A DNA stretch of 7,753 bases from Alphaproteobacteria bacterium. Lineage in GTDB: Bacteria > Pseudomonadota > Alphaproteobacteria > Rs-D84. The notes beneath the pieces were generated by a model. It did not search any database, was not told the DNA's origin, and saw only the letters and a program-made list of their open reading frames with translations. Location of the stretch: NCBI GenBank assembly GCA_017642565.1, contig JAGCOU010000035.1, positions 1 through 7,753 on the forward strand. The letters are read 5' to 3'. Shown piece after piece: positions 1 to 6,427 of this stretch. The position numbers and the translations under genes were made by a program. Every line of letters starts with the position of its first letter. Positions within the stretch are counted from its first letter, which is position 1.

Positions 1-702
1 GTGGCCTATGATTTCAAAAATTATGGTCTTCCTGTCTCTGATTTGATTGCGAGCGGGAATATGGGATTAATGCAGGCATTGCAAAAATTCGACCCAGAAC
101 GCGGTTTTCGTTTTTCTACATACGCTATGTTTTGGATTAAAGCTGAAATATACGAAACCATACTTAATAATTGGTCTATTGTAAAACTCGGCAATTCTGC
201 AAATCAAAAACGTGTATTTTTTAATTTAACCCGTGCAAAACGCGCACTTGGCATAATGGACAATAATTTAAACGATGAACAAACAAAACAAATCGCAGAA
301 TATTTATCTGTCCCGGAAAGCGATGTAGAACGCATGTCAACCCGTATGTCTGCGCGTGATGTTTCTTTGAATGCACCTCTTAATACCGATTCGGATTCCA
401 AAGATATTTTATCAAATATGGCTGATACGAAAATTAATATCGAAGACAGCCTTGAACAACTCGAATTTAAAAGACGCGGTTATGAATTATTACAAAAACA
501 TTTGGCATCTTTGCCTGAACGCGACCAAGAAATATTAAAGGCACGCCGTTTATCTGACCCAGCCGCAACTTTGGAAGCGCTGTCTCAAAAATATGGCATT
601 TCACGCGAACGCGTCCGACAAATAGAAGAACGCGCTTTTAACAAATTAAAAGAAGCGATTCTCGCAGAATCAAACAAACCTAAATTAATCAAAGAAGAAT
701 AG
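1..702 (+). CDS. rpoH: RNA polymerase sigma-32 (heat-shock sigma factor RpoH), 5'-truncated by window edge
   Basis: This is the C-terminal 233 residues of the heat-shock sigma factor, which directs RNA polymerase to chaperone and protease promoters. The GTG at base 1 is most likely an internal Val codon: the visible protein begins inside region 2, and about 55-60 N-terminal residues are missing compared with full-length RpoH (about 285-300 aa). Region 2 is recognisable from the YGLP-x-SDLI-x-x-GN-x-GLMQA stretch (residues 8-26) and FWIKAEI (44-50). NQKRVFFNL (68-76) matches the RpoH box, which separates sigma-32 from RpoD-type sigmas. Region 4 has a helix-turn-helix for the -35 element at about 190-216, containing SRERVRQIEERAFNKLKEAI. 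A short Lys-rich tail follows. The TAG stop lies 3 bp before the next ATG, so the two genes are probably cotranscribed. Identification rests on motif recall and is strong. Confidence 0.95.
   Translation: MAYDFKNYGLPVSDLIASGNMGLMQALQKFDPERGFRFSTYAMFWIKAEIYETILNNWSIVKLGNSANQKRVFFNLTRAKRALGIMDNNLNDEQTKQIAEYLSVPESDVERMSTRMSARDVSLNAPLNTDSDSKDILSNMADTKINIEDSLEQLEFKRRGYELLQKHLASLPERDQEILKARRLSDPAATLEALSQKYGISRERVRQIEERAFNKLKEAILAESNKPKLIKEE
691..697 (+). promoter_or_regulatory. Ribosome binding site of the porin gene, inside the rpoH 3' end
   Basis: AAAGAAG lies 8 bases before the ATG at 706 and within the last rpoH codons. It is a weak Shine-Dalgarno, consistent with coupling to rpoH translation. 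Confidence 0.5.
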
Positions 703-705
703 TTC

Positions 706-1746
706 ATGAATATCAAAAAAATATCTTTTATCGTTTTGCTTTGCTTTATGTCACTCAGTGCGAACGCTATTGAATATCAAACAAACAATTGGAAATTCCA
801 ACTTGATGGCGATGGCATGGTGGGTTTTCTTGAACCTAAGAAAGAAAAGCCTATTTTCATAGACGACTGGGATGTAAAGGGGCAAGTCTCTTACTATTTT
901 AACCGCTCACAACGAATCGGTGCTGTATATTCTATTGATGCAGATTGCGTAGAAGACAAAGAATATGTTCATGACGCTTTTGTCCTATTCGAAGACCGCG
1001 GCATCGGCCGTGCAGAATTGGGTCTAACACATTCTATCGCAAGAAAAATGGGACTTGGATTACCAGATGTTGGTTATTTGCGTATCAATGAAAAATCTAT
1101 TTTGTATAAAAAACTTGATTTAAAACAGGTTTTAATTTCAGACACAACTGCAACTACGGGTCATGAAAGTCCGCGTTTAAATTTAGCCACTCGTTACACT
1201 GATTATGGTCAATACGGCATATCTGTTGCTGGTGGTGGAGATGACTATGATTACGCAATAGATACCGCGTTTAAGTTCAAACAGCCCGCTGGGAAATTCA
1301 AAGCAGCCTATTCTTTGGCCCTATCCTATATGGAAAAGCCACATGATTACGAAGAAAATTCTTTTTCGCCAAGTGTGACTGCCGATTGGCGCGGCCAAAT
1401 TGCAACTGGCGTAAATTTGCAATACAACAGTTTTGTTGTTGGAACTTCTGCTCGCTTGATTTACGACAGAAACCCAATTATCCAAAATGCGGACGGTCTT
1501 GTATTGGGTTCTGGCATCAGTTATGATTTATTACAAAGCAGTGTATCATTTAACTATTTATTCTCTGATACAAAAGTCTGGAATCATCGCGATAAAATCA
1601 CAAACGAAAAACTAGACGGCGATTATCTGCACACATTTTTGGCTTCGTTTAGATATAAATACGCAAAATACACGAGCCTGTTTATGTCCGCAGGTTTTGC
1701 AGATACAACCCCGTTTTTTGCTGTTGGTATCAAGGCAGGCTTTTAA
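706..1746 (+). CDS. Porin-like outer-membrane beta-barrel protein
   Basis: A 346-residue exported protein. Residues 1-21 form a signal peptide (Lys-rich start, hydrophobic core, SANA ending), with likely cleavage after Ala21. The only cysteine in the core (Cys13) is not in a lipobox, so a lipoprotein is unlikely. The mature part (about 325 aa) is a run of short alternating hydrophobic/polar strands rich in Tyr, Gly and Asp, with no long hydrophobic helix. It ends in AVGIKAGF, a C-terminal Phe as used for BAM recognition of outer-membrane barrels. Size and texture fit a general trimeric-type porin, but pore specificity cannot be read. The ATG is 3 bp after the rpoH stop, with a weak Shine-Dalgarno (AAAGAAG, 691-697) inside the rpoH end, which suggests translational coupling. 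No terminator hairpin follows the TAA. Class is fairly sure; exact family is not. Confidence 0.8.
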   Translation: MNIKKISFIVLLCFMSLSANAIEYQTNNWKFQLDGDGMVGFLEPKKEKPIFIDDWDVKGQVSYYFNRSQRIGAVYSIDADCVEDKEYVHDAFVLFEDRGIGRAELGLTHSIARKMGLGLPDVGYLRINEKSILYKKLDLKQVLISDTTATTGHESPRLNLATRYTDYGQYGISVAGGGDDYDYAIDTAFKFKQPAGKFKAAYSLALSYMEKPHDYEENSFSPSVTADWRGQIATGVNLQYNSFVVGTSARLIYDRNPIIQNADGLVLGSGISYDLLQSSVSFNYLFSDTKVWNHRDKITNEKLDGDYLHTFLASFRYKYAKYTSLFMSAGFADTTPFFAVGIKAGF

Positions 1747-1783
1747 AAAATTTTTTGATTTAACCGCATTTTTTTGATAAAAT
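1745..1783 (+). promoter_or_regulatory. Sigma70-type promoter with A/T tract for the Cys-rich protein gene
   Basis: TTGATT (1755-1760), a 17-base spacer and TAAAAT (1778-1783) form a near-consensus promoter, with an expected start around 1790 and a leader of about 32 bases. Just upstream and touching the -35 is the perfect palindrome AAAAAATTTTTT (1745-1756), an UP-element-like or curved A/T tract. The promoter covers the TTG at 1774, which argues that translation starts at the ATG at 1822. Confidence 0.6.
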
Positions 1784-1810
1784 ATTACTGTCTTGTAATA
1801 CCTAAATGGC

Positions 1811-1818
1811 AGAGAGAA
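1811..1818 (+). promoter_or_regulatory. Ribosome binding site deciding the ATG at 1822
   Basis: AGAGAGAA precedes the ATG at 1822 by 3 bases, with its AGAG part about 7 bases away. It is imperfect. Together with the signal peptide that begins at this ATG, it favours 1822 over the in-frame TTG at 1774. Confidence 0.5.
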
Positions 1819-1821
1819 TTT

Positions 1822-4356
1822 ATGAGAAAAATTTTAATCATTTTGGTTAGTTTTTTTGCATTTTACAACACGCAAAACTCTTTTGTTTTTGCATCTAATG
1901 CCGAAGATGCTGAATACCAGGCTTTCATGCAAGAATTAGAAAAAATATATAATGAAACACTGGAAAAACTCAAAAAAGAATGTGAACAACGCGGTGGAAC
2001 AATTGAAAACGATGAATGCACTGTCGCATCAAAAAAAGAGGTTCGTCAAAACGCAAGACGCGAAAAAAAAGAAAATAGAAAAAATGAAAAAGAACAAAAA
2101 AAAGAAGATAAAGATAAAGAAAAAAATTGTAAAAAAGACAACACAAAAAAGTGGGACAAAGATAACCAGACTTGCATTCCAAAAACAGAAGAAGATATCT
2201 GTACAGAAAAAGGCAAATCGTATAAATGGGATGGCACCCAATGCACAAACGAAAAACAAAATGCAAAACAGTCAAAAAAAGAAAACAAAGATAACGAAAA
2301 TAAAAAAAGCGATAAACAGCAAAATCGCAAAGATAAAAAATCATGTGAAGAAAATGACGACATGACATGGACGGGTACTGACTGTAAAACCAAAGAAGAA
2401 GTTTGCAACGAAGATGAATCAAAAATATGGCAAGATGGCAAATGTATAAATAAAAAAAGAGCAGAAAAAAAGGAAACAGCAGCCGCTAACCGAGCACAAA
2501 AACAGGCTGAAAAACAAACTGAAAAAGAAGCAAAAAAGAACGCCAAAGAACAAAAATCATGTGAAAAAGATCCAAATAATATCTGGACAGAAGATGGATG
2601 TATCACTAAACGCGCCGCATGTGCAAAAGATACATCTAAGGTATGGTCTAATGGCGAATGCATCACTAAACAAGAAGCTTGCGAAAAAGATAATTCCAAA
2701 GTATGGTCCAACGGCGAATGTGTAACCAAACAATCAACTATGAAAGAAACACAGACACCTGTAAAAGAATCTAACCCTGTTTCAACAAATAATTCTAACA
2801 ACCCTAGCCAACCCAAAGCAAAAGATGAAGATGAAACAACAAACAGCATAAAGTTAATTGATCAAGACACATGGTTAGATGCGATCACTGGTAGCTATGC
2901 GCGCCATCTCGACAATACATTTTGTACAACCATAACAAATAAAGAGTGGACACAATCTAAATCATCTTGTCCGCAATACTTAGGAGCAGGACAATATTCT
3001 GTAGTATTTCCGTATGGCACTATAATAGGTTCTTCAAAATGTATTCTATCGAAAACCATTAAAAATTTTTCTGAATGTTTGTGTAAATTAAATAGCTTTA
3101 CCCCGAAAAACGGCAACAAACAAACATTAAACTATGATTGGTATCCTGTGCCGACCAAACAAATTCAGTCCCTTACCGAAGTCGAGCCTTGTTCTCACAC
3201 ATGCACGAACGATTGTTTATTGTGGACAACCAAAAATAAAATTGCAGAGAAACAAGAATCTAGACAAGAATTAAGAAAAATCATATTTAATAATGAAAAG
3301 TTACCTCATGACTGGTATGAGATTTATTACGATGCACGCGACAAAAAAGGTTTAACATCACAAGATATAGAAAATATAAACGGAAGGTCAAAAACAAATC
3401 AAACAACATCAACAAAAAAAGCAGAAACAAAATCAACAACCACTTATGAAACCGAATCTAATACTAAGAAAGCAACGAAACAAAAATATACCGCACTCGG
3501 TGGTGGGCTTGGGCTTGATGGGGCTTGCATGATATACAATGATACGGGCACATTTGATTATTATAACCAAGGCGAATGTGATAAACTTGGCTTAAAAACT
3601 TCTGGTACATGGCAATTACAATACAAAAAAGAAAAAATTCAAGGGGAATCAAAATGTGACGGGGAAAACTGTTTTTGTAAAATTACCACAAAAGACGGTC
3701 AAAATGTATCTGCCCCTTGGATAGCGAGTATTCCTGACGACGTTCGCGGGAATAATTCATGCAAAAAATCATGCACTTATGAATGTATGTGGAATATTGA
3801 AGAAGGAGGGTATCCAGAATTTGTATCAAAATTATTTAACTTTTCGGTTGGCAATGTCACAAATCTAAGCAAAGCAAACCTGAACACAAATGGGCGCACC
3901 GCCAAGGCACGGTCCAAATCAAATGACTGTGACCATTACAGCGTAGACAGCAATCTTAAAACAGTCCACAAAACTGACAAAGAATTATGTTCTGGCACAG
4001 ATAAAAACGATTGGCAGGTAGATTTTGATTATGGAATTGTTTATGGAACCAGTACTTGTTCTGGTGCCACATTCAGCACACCTTTGTCCCCAAAACAAAC
4101 ATATGGTGGCAATGGCAAACCACCATACGATGGTGCTGCTTGTTGGTGCCAAGTGAATCAATTTACCCCTGTTGATTCATCTTCACAATCTGTAAATGGA
4201 CGTTGGATTTTCGCCAAAGAATATCGTGCAGACCAGCCCAATTGCCCAAATTGTGTTTACTCCAAAGGATGCCACAAAGATTGTGCACGATATTGCGCTA
4301 TATTAATAACAACTAAACAAGATTGGCGAAAAAGTCTTTTCTATACATCTAAATAA
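1822..4356 (+). CDS. Exported Cys-rich repeat protein with Lys/Glu-rich linkers and a triplicated eight-Cys domain; function unknown
   Basis: I do not recognise this 844-residue protein. Residues 1 to about 24-27 are a signal peptide (MRK, hydrophobic core, VFASNA), so it leaves the cytoplasm. It has 42 Cys, an even number. Residues 54-305 hold eight paired-Cys modules: a first pair without Trp (Cys54/Cys66), then seven of the form C-x(7-8)-W-x(4-6)-C. Five of these fit a 20-residue unit: two tandem at 174-213 and three tandem at 246-305. Between modules lie Lys/Glu-rich, probably helical linkers (about 67-101, 147-173, 214-245). A Thr/Ser/Asn linker follows. Then come three divergent copies of one domain (about 368-468, 569-657, 703-825), each with eight aligned Cys and a conserved Trp; the third has two extra Cys. 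The S/T/K-rich linkers between them look disordered. No transmembrane helix or sorting signal is seen after the signal peptide. A periplasmic or surface disulfide-bonded protein on a charged stalk is inference. It has its own promoter and terminator. Confidence 0.85.
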   Translation: MRKILIILVSFFAFYNTQNSFVFASNAEDAEYQAFMQELEKIYNETLEKLKKECEQRGGTIENDECTVASKKEVRQNARREKKENRKNEKEQKKEDKDKEKNCKKDNTKKWDKDNQTCIPKTEEDICTEKGKSYKWDGTQCTNEKQNAKQSKKENKDNENKKSDKQQNRKDKKSCEENDDMTWTGTDCKTKEEVCNEDESKIWQDGKCINKKRAEKKETAAANRAQKQAEKQTEKEAKKNAKEQKSCEKDPNNIWTEDGCITKRAACAKDTSKVWSNGECITKQEACEKDNSKVWSNGECVTKQSTMKETQTPVKESNPVSTNNSNNPSQPKAKDEDETTNSIKLIDQDTWLDAITGSYARHLDNTFCTTITNKEWTQSKSSCPQYLGAGQYSVVFPYGTIIGSSKCILSKTIKNFSECLCKLNSFTPKNGNKQTLNYDWYPVPTKQIQSLTEVEPCSHTCTNDCLLWTTKNKIAEKQESRQELRKIIFNNEKLPHDWYEIYYDARDKKGLTSQDIENINGRSKTNQTTSTKKAETKSTTTYETESNTKKATKQKYTALGGGLGLDGACMIYNDTGTFDYYNQGECDKLGLKTSGTWQLQYKKEKIQGESKCDGENCFCKITTKDGQNVSAPWIASIPDDVRGNNSCKKSCTYECMWNIEEGGYPEFVSKLFNFSVGNVTNLSKANLNTNGRTAKARSKSNDCDHYSVDSNLKTVHKTDKELCSGTDKNDWQVDFDYGIVYGTSTCSGATFSTPLSPKQTYGGNGKPPYDGAACWCQVNQFTPVDSSSQSVNGRWIFAKEYRADQPNCPNCVYSKGCHKDCARYCAILITTKQDWRKSLFYTSK
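1978..2259 (+). repeat. First three paired-Cys modules of the Cys-rich protein, less regular
   Basis: These protein-level repeats are at residues 54-66 (CEQRGGTIENDEC, no Trp), 103-118 (CKKDNTKKWDKDNQTC) and 127-141 (CTEKGKSYKWDGTQC). Spacing is irregular, and a Lys/Glu/Asp-rich linker lies between the first and second. Their relation to the tighter 20-residue units downstream is clear from the Cys-Trp-Cys order. Confidence 0.7.
2341..2460 (+). repeat. Tandem pair of 20-codon Cys-Trp-Cys units
   Basis: Two in-frame 60-base units, 2341-2400 and 2401-2460, encode residues 174-193 and 194-213. Their cores are CEENDDMTWTGTDC and CNEDESKIWQDGKC: Cys, Trp and Cys at the same offsets, followed by a Lys-containing tail. 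Nucleotide identity is low, so these are old protein repeats. Confidence 0.8.
2557..2736 (+). repeat. Tandem triplet of 20-codon Cys-Trp-Cys units
   Basis: Three in-frame 60-base units, 2557-2616, 2617-2676 and 2677-2736, encode residues 246-305. Their cores are CEKDPNNIWTEDGC, CAKDTSKVWSNGEC and CEKDNSKVWSNGEC, each followed by (I/V)TK(R/Q). The last two are nearly identical in protein but differ at many synonymous positions. Confidence 0.85.
2923..3225 (+). repeat. Eight-Cys domain, copy A (residues 368-468 of the Cys-rich protein)
   Basis: Cys order: C1 at residue 368, C2 in SSC, then FPYGTIIGSSKC (C3), ECLC (C4-x-C5) followed by KLNSFTP, a Trp in NYDWY, and CSHTCTNDC (C6-x3-C7-x3-C8) followed by LLW. 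It shares G-x-S-x-C, C-x-C, Trp and C-x3-C-x3-C with copies B and C. I recognise no named family. Confidence 0.75.
3526..3792 (+). repeat. Eight-Cys domain, copy B (residues 569-657)
   Basis: This is the most divergent copy: C1 in GAC, C2 in GEC, TWQLQY, then IQGESKC (C3), NCFC (C4-x-C5) followed by KI, Trp in APWI, and CKKSCTYEC (C6-x3-C7-x3-C8) followed by MW. It lacks the FPYG and FTP pieces shared by A and C but keeps all eight Cys in order. Confidence 0.7.
3928..4296 (+). repeat. Eight-Cys domain, copy C (residues 703-825)
   Basis: C1 in NDC, C2 in ELC, then DWQVDFDYGIVYGTSTC (C3), an insertion of about 25 residues rich in Gly/Pro, ACWC (C4-x-C5) followed by QVNQFTP, Trp in GRWIF, an extra CPNC pair, and CHKDCARYC (C6-x3-C7-x3-C8). 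It is closest to copy A through F-x-YG, G(S/T)S-x-C and N-x-FTP. Confidence 0.75.
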
Positions 4357-4381
4357 AAAATGCCCTTCTGGGCATTTTTTT
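4355..4381. terminator. Bidirectional hairpin terminator between the Cys-rich gene and the Yip1-like gene
   Basis: The arms AAAAAATGCCC (4355-4365) and GGGCATTTTTT (4370-4380) pair perfectly across a TTCT loop, followed by T at 4381. The A and T tracts make it work as a Rho-independent terminator on both strands. It overlaps the TAA stop of the plus-strand gene at 4354-4356 and the minus-strand TAA at 4380-4382. Confidence 0.85.
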
Positions 4382-4976
4382 AAAACATACAAATTGAATA
4401 TGCATCAAGATTTTTTATTAAAATCCAAACAGTTTTATAATCTGACATATACAAACACGCCAAAAGTCCTAAACACACAGCAACAACAAACATAACGCTG
4501 ACGCGTTTCCCATGCATACAATACACAGCAATATTATAAAGCAAAAACGCCATATACAAATCTATGATAATACTTACCGTCCACATAGAAACACAATCAA
4601 ACACAAAAGCATTCAAAAGCAATGCCAATGGATAAACAAAAAATATTGATGCTATACCCTTAACTGCGATTTCCCAATCTCTATCGCCACTTGCTATCTC
4701 AGACACTAACATCATCAAACCAGCAAATATGAACAACAGTATAACTGCCAGCACAGGATAAATAACTATGGCTTTAAAAATAGAATAAATTGTAAACACA
4801 TCACCACGAATTAGATTAGTCACTAAAACCAAAATGCCACCTATTAACCCCCAAAGAAAAGCGTTCAACATAGCATCTTCTATTTTGCCATCTGCAACTA
4901 TGCGAGTAAAAAAGTGCTTTGGTCGAAAGAAAATACTTGCTAATTTAGCCAACCAACTTTTTTTCTTTGCTCTCAT
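4380..4976 (-). CDS. Yip1-like integral membrane protein
   Basis: A 198-residue inner-membrane protein of unassigned function. The N-terminus is short and basic (MRAKKKSWLAKLASIFFRPKHFF), and the FxRPxxFF-type lead-in is typical of Yip1-domain proteins. About five hydrophobic segments follow, at roughly residues 36-55, 67-92, 104-126, 131-153 and 159-177. Bacterial Yip1-like proteins have no settled biochemical role. The start is supported by AAAGGGA (4983-4989) spaced 6 bases before the ATG. The gene is divergent from der and convergent with the Cys-rich gene, so it is probably a single-gene transcript. Its promoter must lie in the 67-bp der spacer, but no good -35/-10 pair was found on this strand. 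Family assignment is by overall texture, not by strong motifs. Confidence 0.7.
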   Translation of the reverse strand: MRAKKKSWLAKLASIFFRPKHFFTRIVADGKIEDAMLNAFLWGLIGGILVLVTNLIRGDVFTIYSIFKAIVIYPVLAVILLFIFAGLMMLVSEIASGDRDWEIAVKGIASIFFVYPLALLLNAFVFDCVSMWTVSIIIDLYMAFLLYNIAVYCMHGKRVSVMFVVAVCLGLLACLYMSDYKTVWILIKNLDAYSICMF

Positions 4977-4991
4977 TTTTTATCCCTTTAT

Positions 4992-5019
4992 TTGATTATT
5001 TATAATTTTGCTTTATAAT
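4992..5019 (+). promoter_or_regulatory. Sigma70-type promoter for der
   Basis: TTGATT (4992-4997), a 16-base spacer and a perfect TATAAT (5014-5019) predict a start near 5026. The -10 lies in the perfect palindrome TTATAATTATAA (5013-5024), so the reverse strand also carries a TATAAT. The implied leader before the ATG at 5044 is only about 18 bases. The in-frame TTG at 5008 lies upstream of the predicted start and can be excluded. Confidence 0.65.
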
Positions 5020-5043
5020 TATAAAAAATCAATGGAAAAAAAT

Positions 5044-6369
5044 ATGAAAAAATTAGTCATAGTTGGTCGCCCTAACACTGGTAAGTCGACTCTTTTTAAT
5101 GCATTAACAAATTCAAGGGACGCTCTTGTTCATGATCGCCCGGGTGTCACACGTGATATGGTTTCTGGAAATATTCCAGACAAACCATGGACACTGTTTG
5201 ATACCGCAGGACTCGAAAACACCAAAACAGGTATAGCTCGTGATTCAACCGACATCGCGGTAAATGCTATATCTGGCGCAGATGCGATTTTGTTTGTTGT
5301 AGATGGACGAATCGGATTAAACCCCATGGACATTGAATGGGCGAAATTGGTTCACAAAAAAAGCAAGGCACCTGCCCTGTTGTTAATTAACAAAACAGAA
5401 TCCACAAAAAGATTGGGTGACATTCATGATTTTTACAAACTTGGTTTTGGCGAACCAGTAATGATATCCGCGGAACACAAACGCGGTCTTGATGCTATAT
5501 ATGATTTTATCGACAACTTGTATACGACAGATTCTGCCGTACACAGCGAAAATGACAATCAAATTAAAATCGCAATATTGGGTCAACCTAATGTTGGAAA
5601 ATCTACTTTTGTAAATCGCGTTCTGGGTGAAAAACGTCAAATAGTCAAAGACGAACCTGGCATTACTCGCGATACTGTAAAAATACCAACGCATTTTTAT
5701 GGTCGTGATATAATATTGATGGACACCGCAGGATTGCGCCGCAAAGCCGGCGTCACAGATGATGTCGAAACATTATCTGCATTAAAATCTCTTGATGCTA
5801 TTGAAAAAGCAAACATAGTAATTTTAATCGTAGACGCAACAAAAAACATTGAAAATCAGGCGTTATCCATCGCATCGCGCGTATATGACGCAGGCAAAAT
5901 TTTATGCGTAGCACTTAATAAATGGGATTTAGTAGACGAAGCAGAACGCGAAGATAAACTATTAAAATTAAAACACCAATTTTCAAATTCGTTTCATCAA
6001 ATTATCAAACCTTTGATTCTTGCCATATCAGCAGAGAAAGGAACTGGTGTTCAAAACCTTTTCAAACGCATTTATGAACAATGGGATATTTCAAATACCG
6101 ATACCCCTACAAGTTTAATAAACCGAATCGTTGAAAAATTGGTAAACGACAGACAACCACCTATGTCGCGTCTTAAAAGACCTATGAAAATTAAATTTGC
6201 ACGTCAAACTGGGCATCATCCATTTAAAATAACTATCAATGTCGGTGGGGCTAGTGATATTCCAGAATCTTATACGCGATACCTTCGCCGCGGTATTGCC
6301 ACAGCCCTTCATCTGGAACATTTACCAATAGTGATTGAATACAAAAAAGACGAAAACCCATTTGATTAA
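5044..6369 (+). CDS. der: GTPase Der (EngA), double-GTPase ribosome assembly factor
   Basis: An essential cytoplasmic GTPase for 50S subunit maturation, 441 residues, full length for the family. G-domain 1 has G1 GRPNTGKST (8-16), RPGVTRD with the G2 Thr (32-38), G3 DTAG (53-56), G4 NKTE (116-119) and G5 SAE (142-144). G-domain 2 has G1 GQPNVGKST (180-188), EPGITRD (204-210), DTAG (227-230), NKWD (292-295) and SAE (329-331). A C-terminal KH-like domain (about 354-441) contains KIKFARQTGHHP, PESYTRYL and ends NPFD. The G4 of domain 1 has Glu instead of Asp, which I recall as common in alphaproteobacterial Der. The ATG at 5044 is chosen because it gives the usual start just before the first P-loop and has TGGAAAAA upstream; an in-frame ATG at 5032 is possible. 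TTG at 5008 falls inside the promoter. It ends convergently with the PAQR gene. Confidence 0.97.
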   Translation: MKKLVIVGRPNTGKSTLFNALTNSRDALVHDRPGVTRDMVSGNIPDKPWTLFDTAGLENTKTGIARDSTDIAVNAISGADAILFVVDGRIGLNPMDIEWAKLVHKKSKAPALLLINKTESTKRLGDIHDFYKLGFGEPVMISAEHKRGLDAIYDFIDNLYTTDSAVHSENDNQIKIAILGQPNVGKSTFVNRVLGEKRQIVKDEPGITRDTVKIPTHFYGRDIILMDTAGLRRKAGVTDDVETLSALKSLDAIEKANIVILIVDATKNIENQALSIASRVYDAGKILCVALNKWDLVDEAEREDKLLKLKHQFSNSFHQIIKPLILAISAEKGTGVQNLFKRIYEQWDISNTDTPTSLINRIVEKLVNDRQPPMSRLKRPMKIKFARQTGHHPFKITINVGGASDIPESYTRYLRRGIATALHLEHLPIVIEYKKDENPFD

Positions 6370-6402
6370 TTTGTTTTTATTTTTTATAAATATGTGAATT
6401 TA

Positions 6403-6427
6403 AAAAACCGCCTATACGGCGGTTTTT
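6403..6427. terminator. Bidirectional hairpin terminator between der and the PAQR-family gene
   Basis: AAAAACCGCC (6403-6412) pairs perfectly with GGCGGTTTTT (6418-6427) around a TATAC loop. A-tract and T-tract flanks make it usable from both sides. On the minus strand it begins directly after the TAG stop of the PAQR gene (6428-6430). On the plus strand it lies 33 bp after the der stop. Confidence 0.85.

Noticed and set aside
1..702. GTG at base 1 as the real rpoH start
   Set aside because: The protein would begin inside sigma region 2. The codon aligns with an internal residue of RpoH, so the gene is cut by the window edge.
1774..1821. In-frame TTG at 1774 as start of the Cys-rich protein
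   Set aside because: It lies inside the predicted promoter, has no Shine-Dalgarno and would place 16 residues before a clear signal peptide that begins at the ATG at 1822.
1981..2736. CRISPR-like array from the regular 60-base spacing
   Set aside because: The period is a protein repeat in frame. Units differ at many bases, so there are no identical direct repeats and no separate spacers.
1952..2849. Long open frames overlapping the Lys-rich region on both strands (1952-2365 plus; 2046-2849 and 1970-2422 minus)
   Set aside because: They are by-products of A-rich Lys/Glu codons: poly-Lys in the +1 frame and Phe/Ser/Leu-rich in antisense. None shows a domain or a credible start.
5008..5043. 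In-frame TTG at 5008 (or ATG at 5032) as the der start
   Set aside because: TTG lies upstream of the -10. ATG at 5032 has no ribosome site before it. ATG at 5044 gives the family-typical N-terminus, though 5032 cannot be fully excluded.
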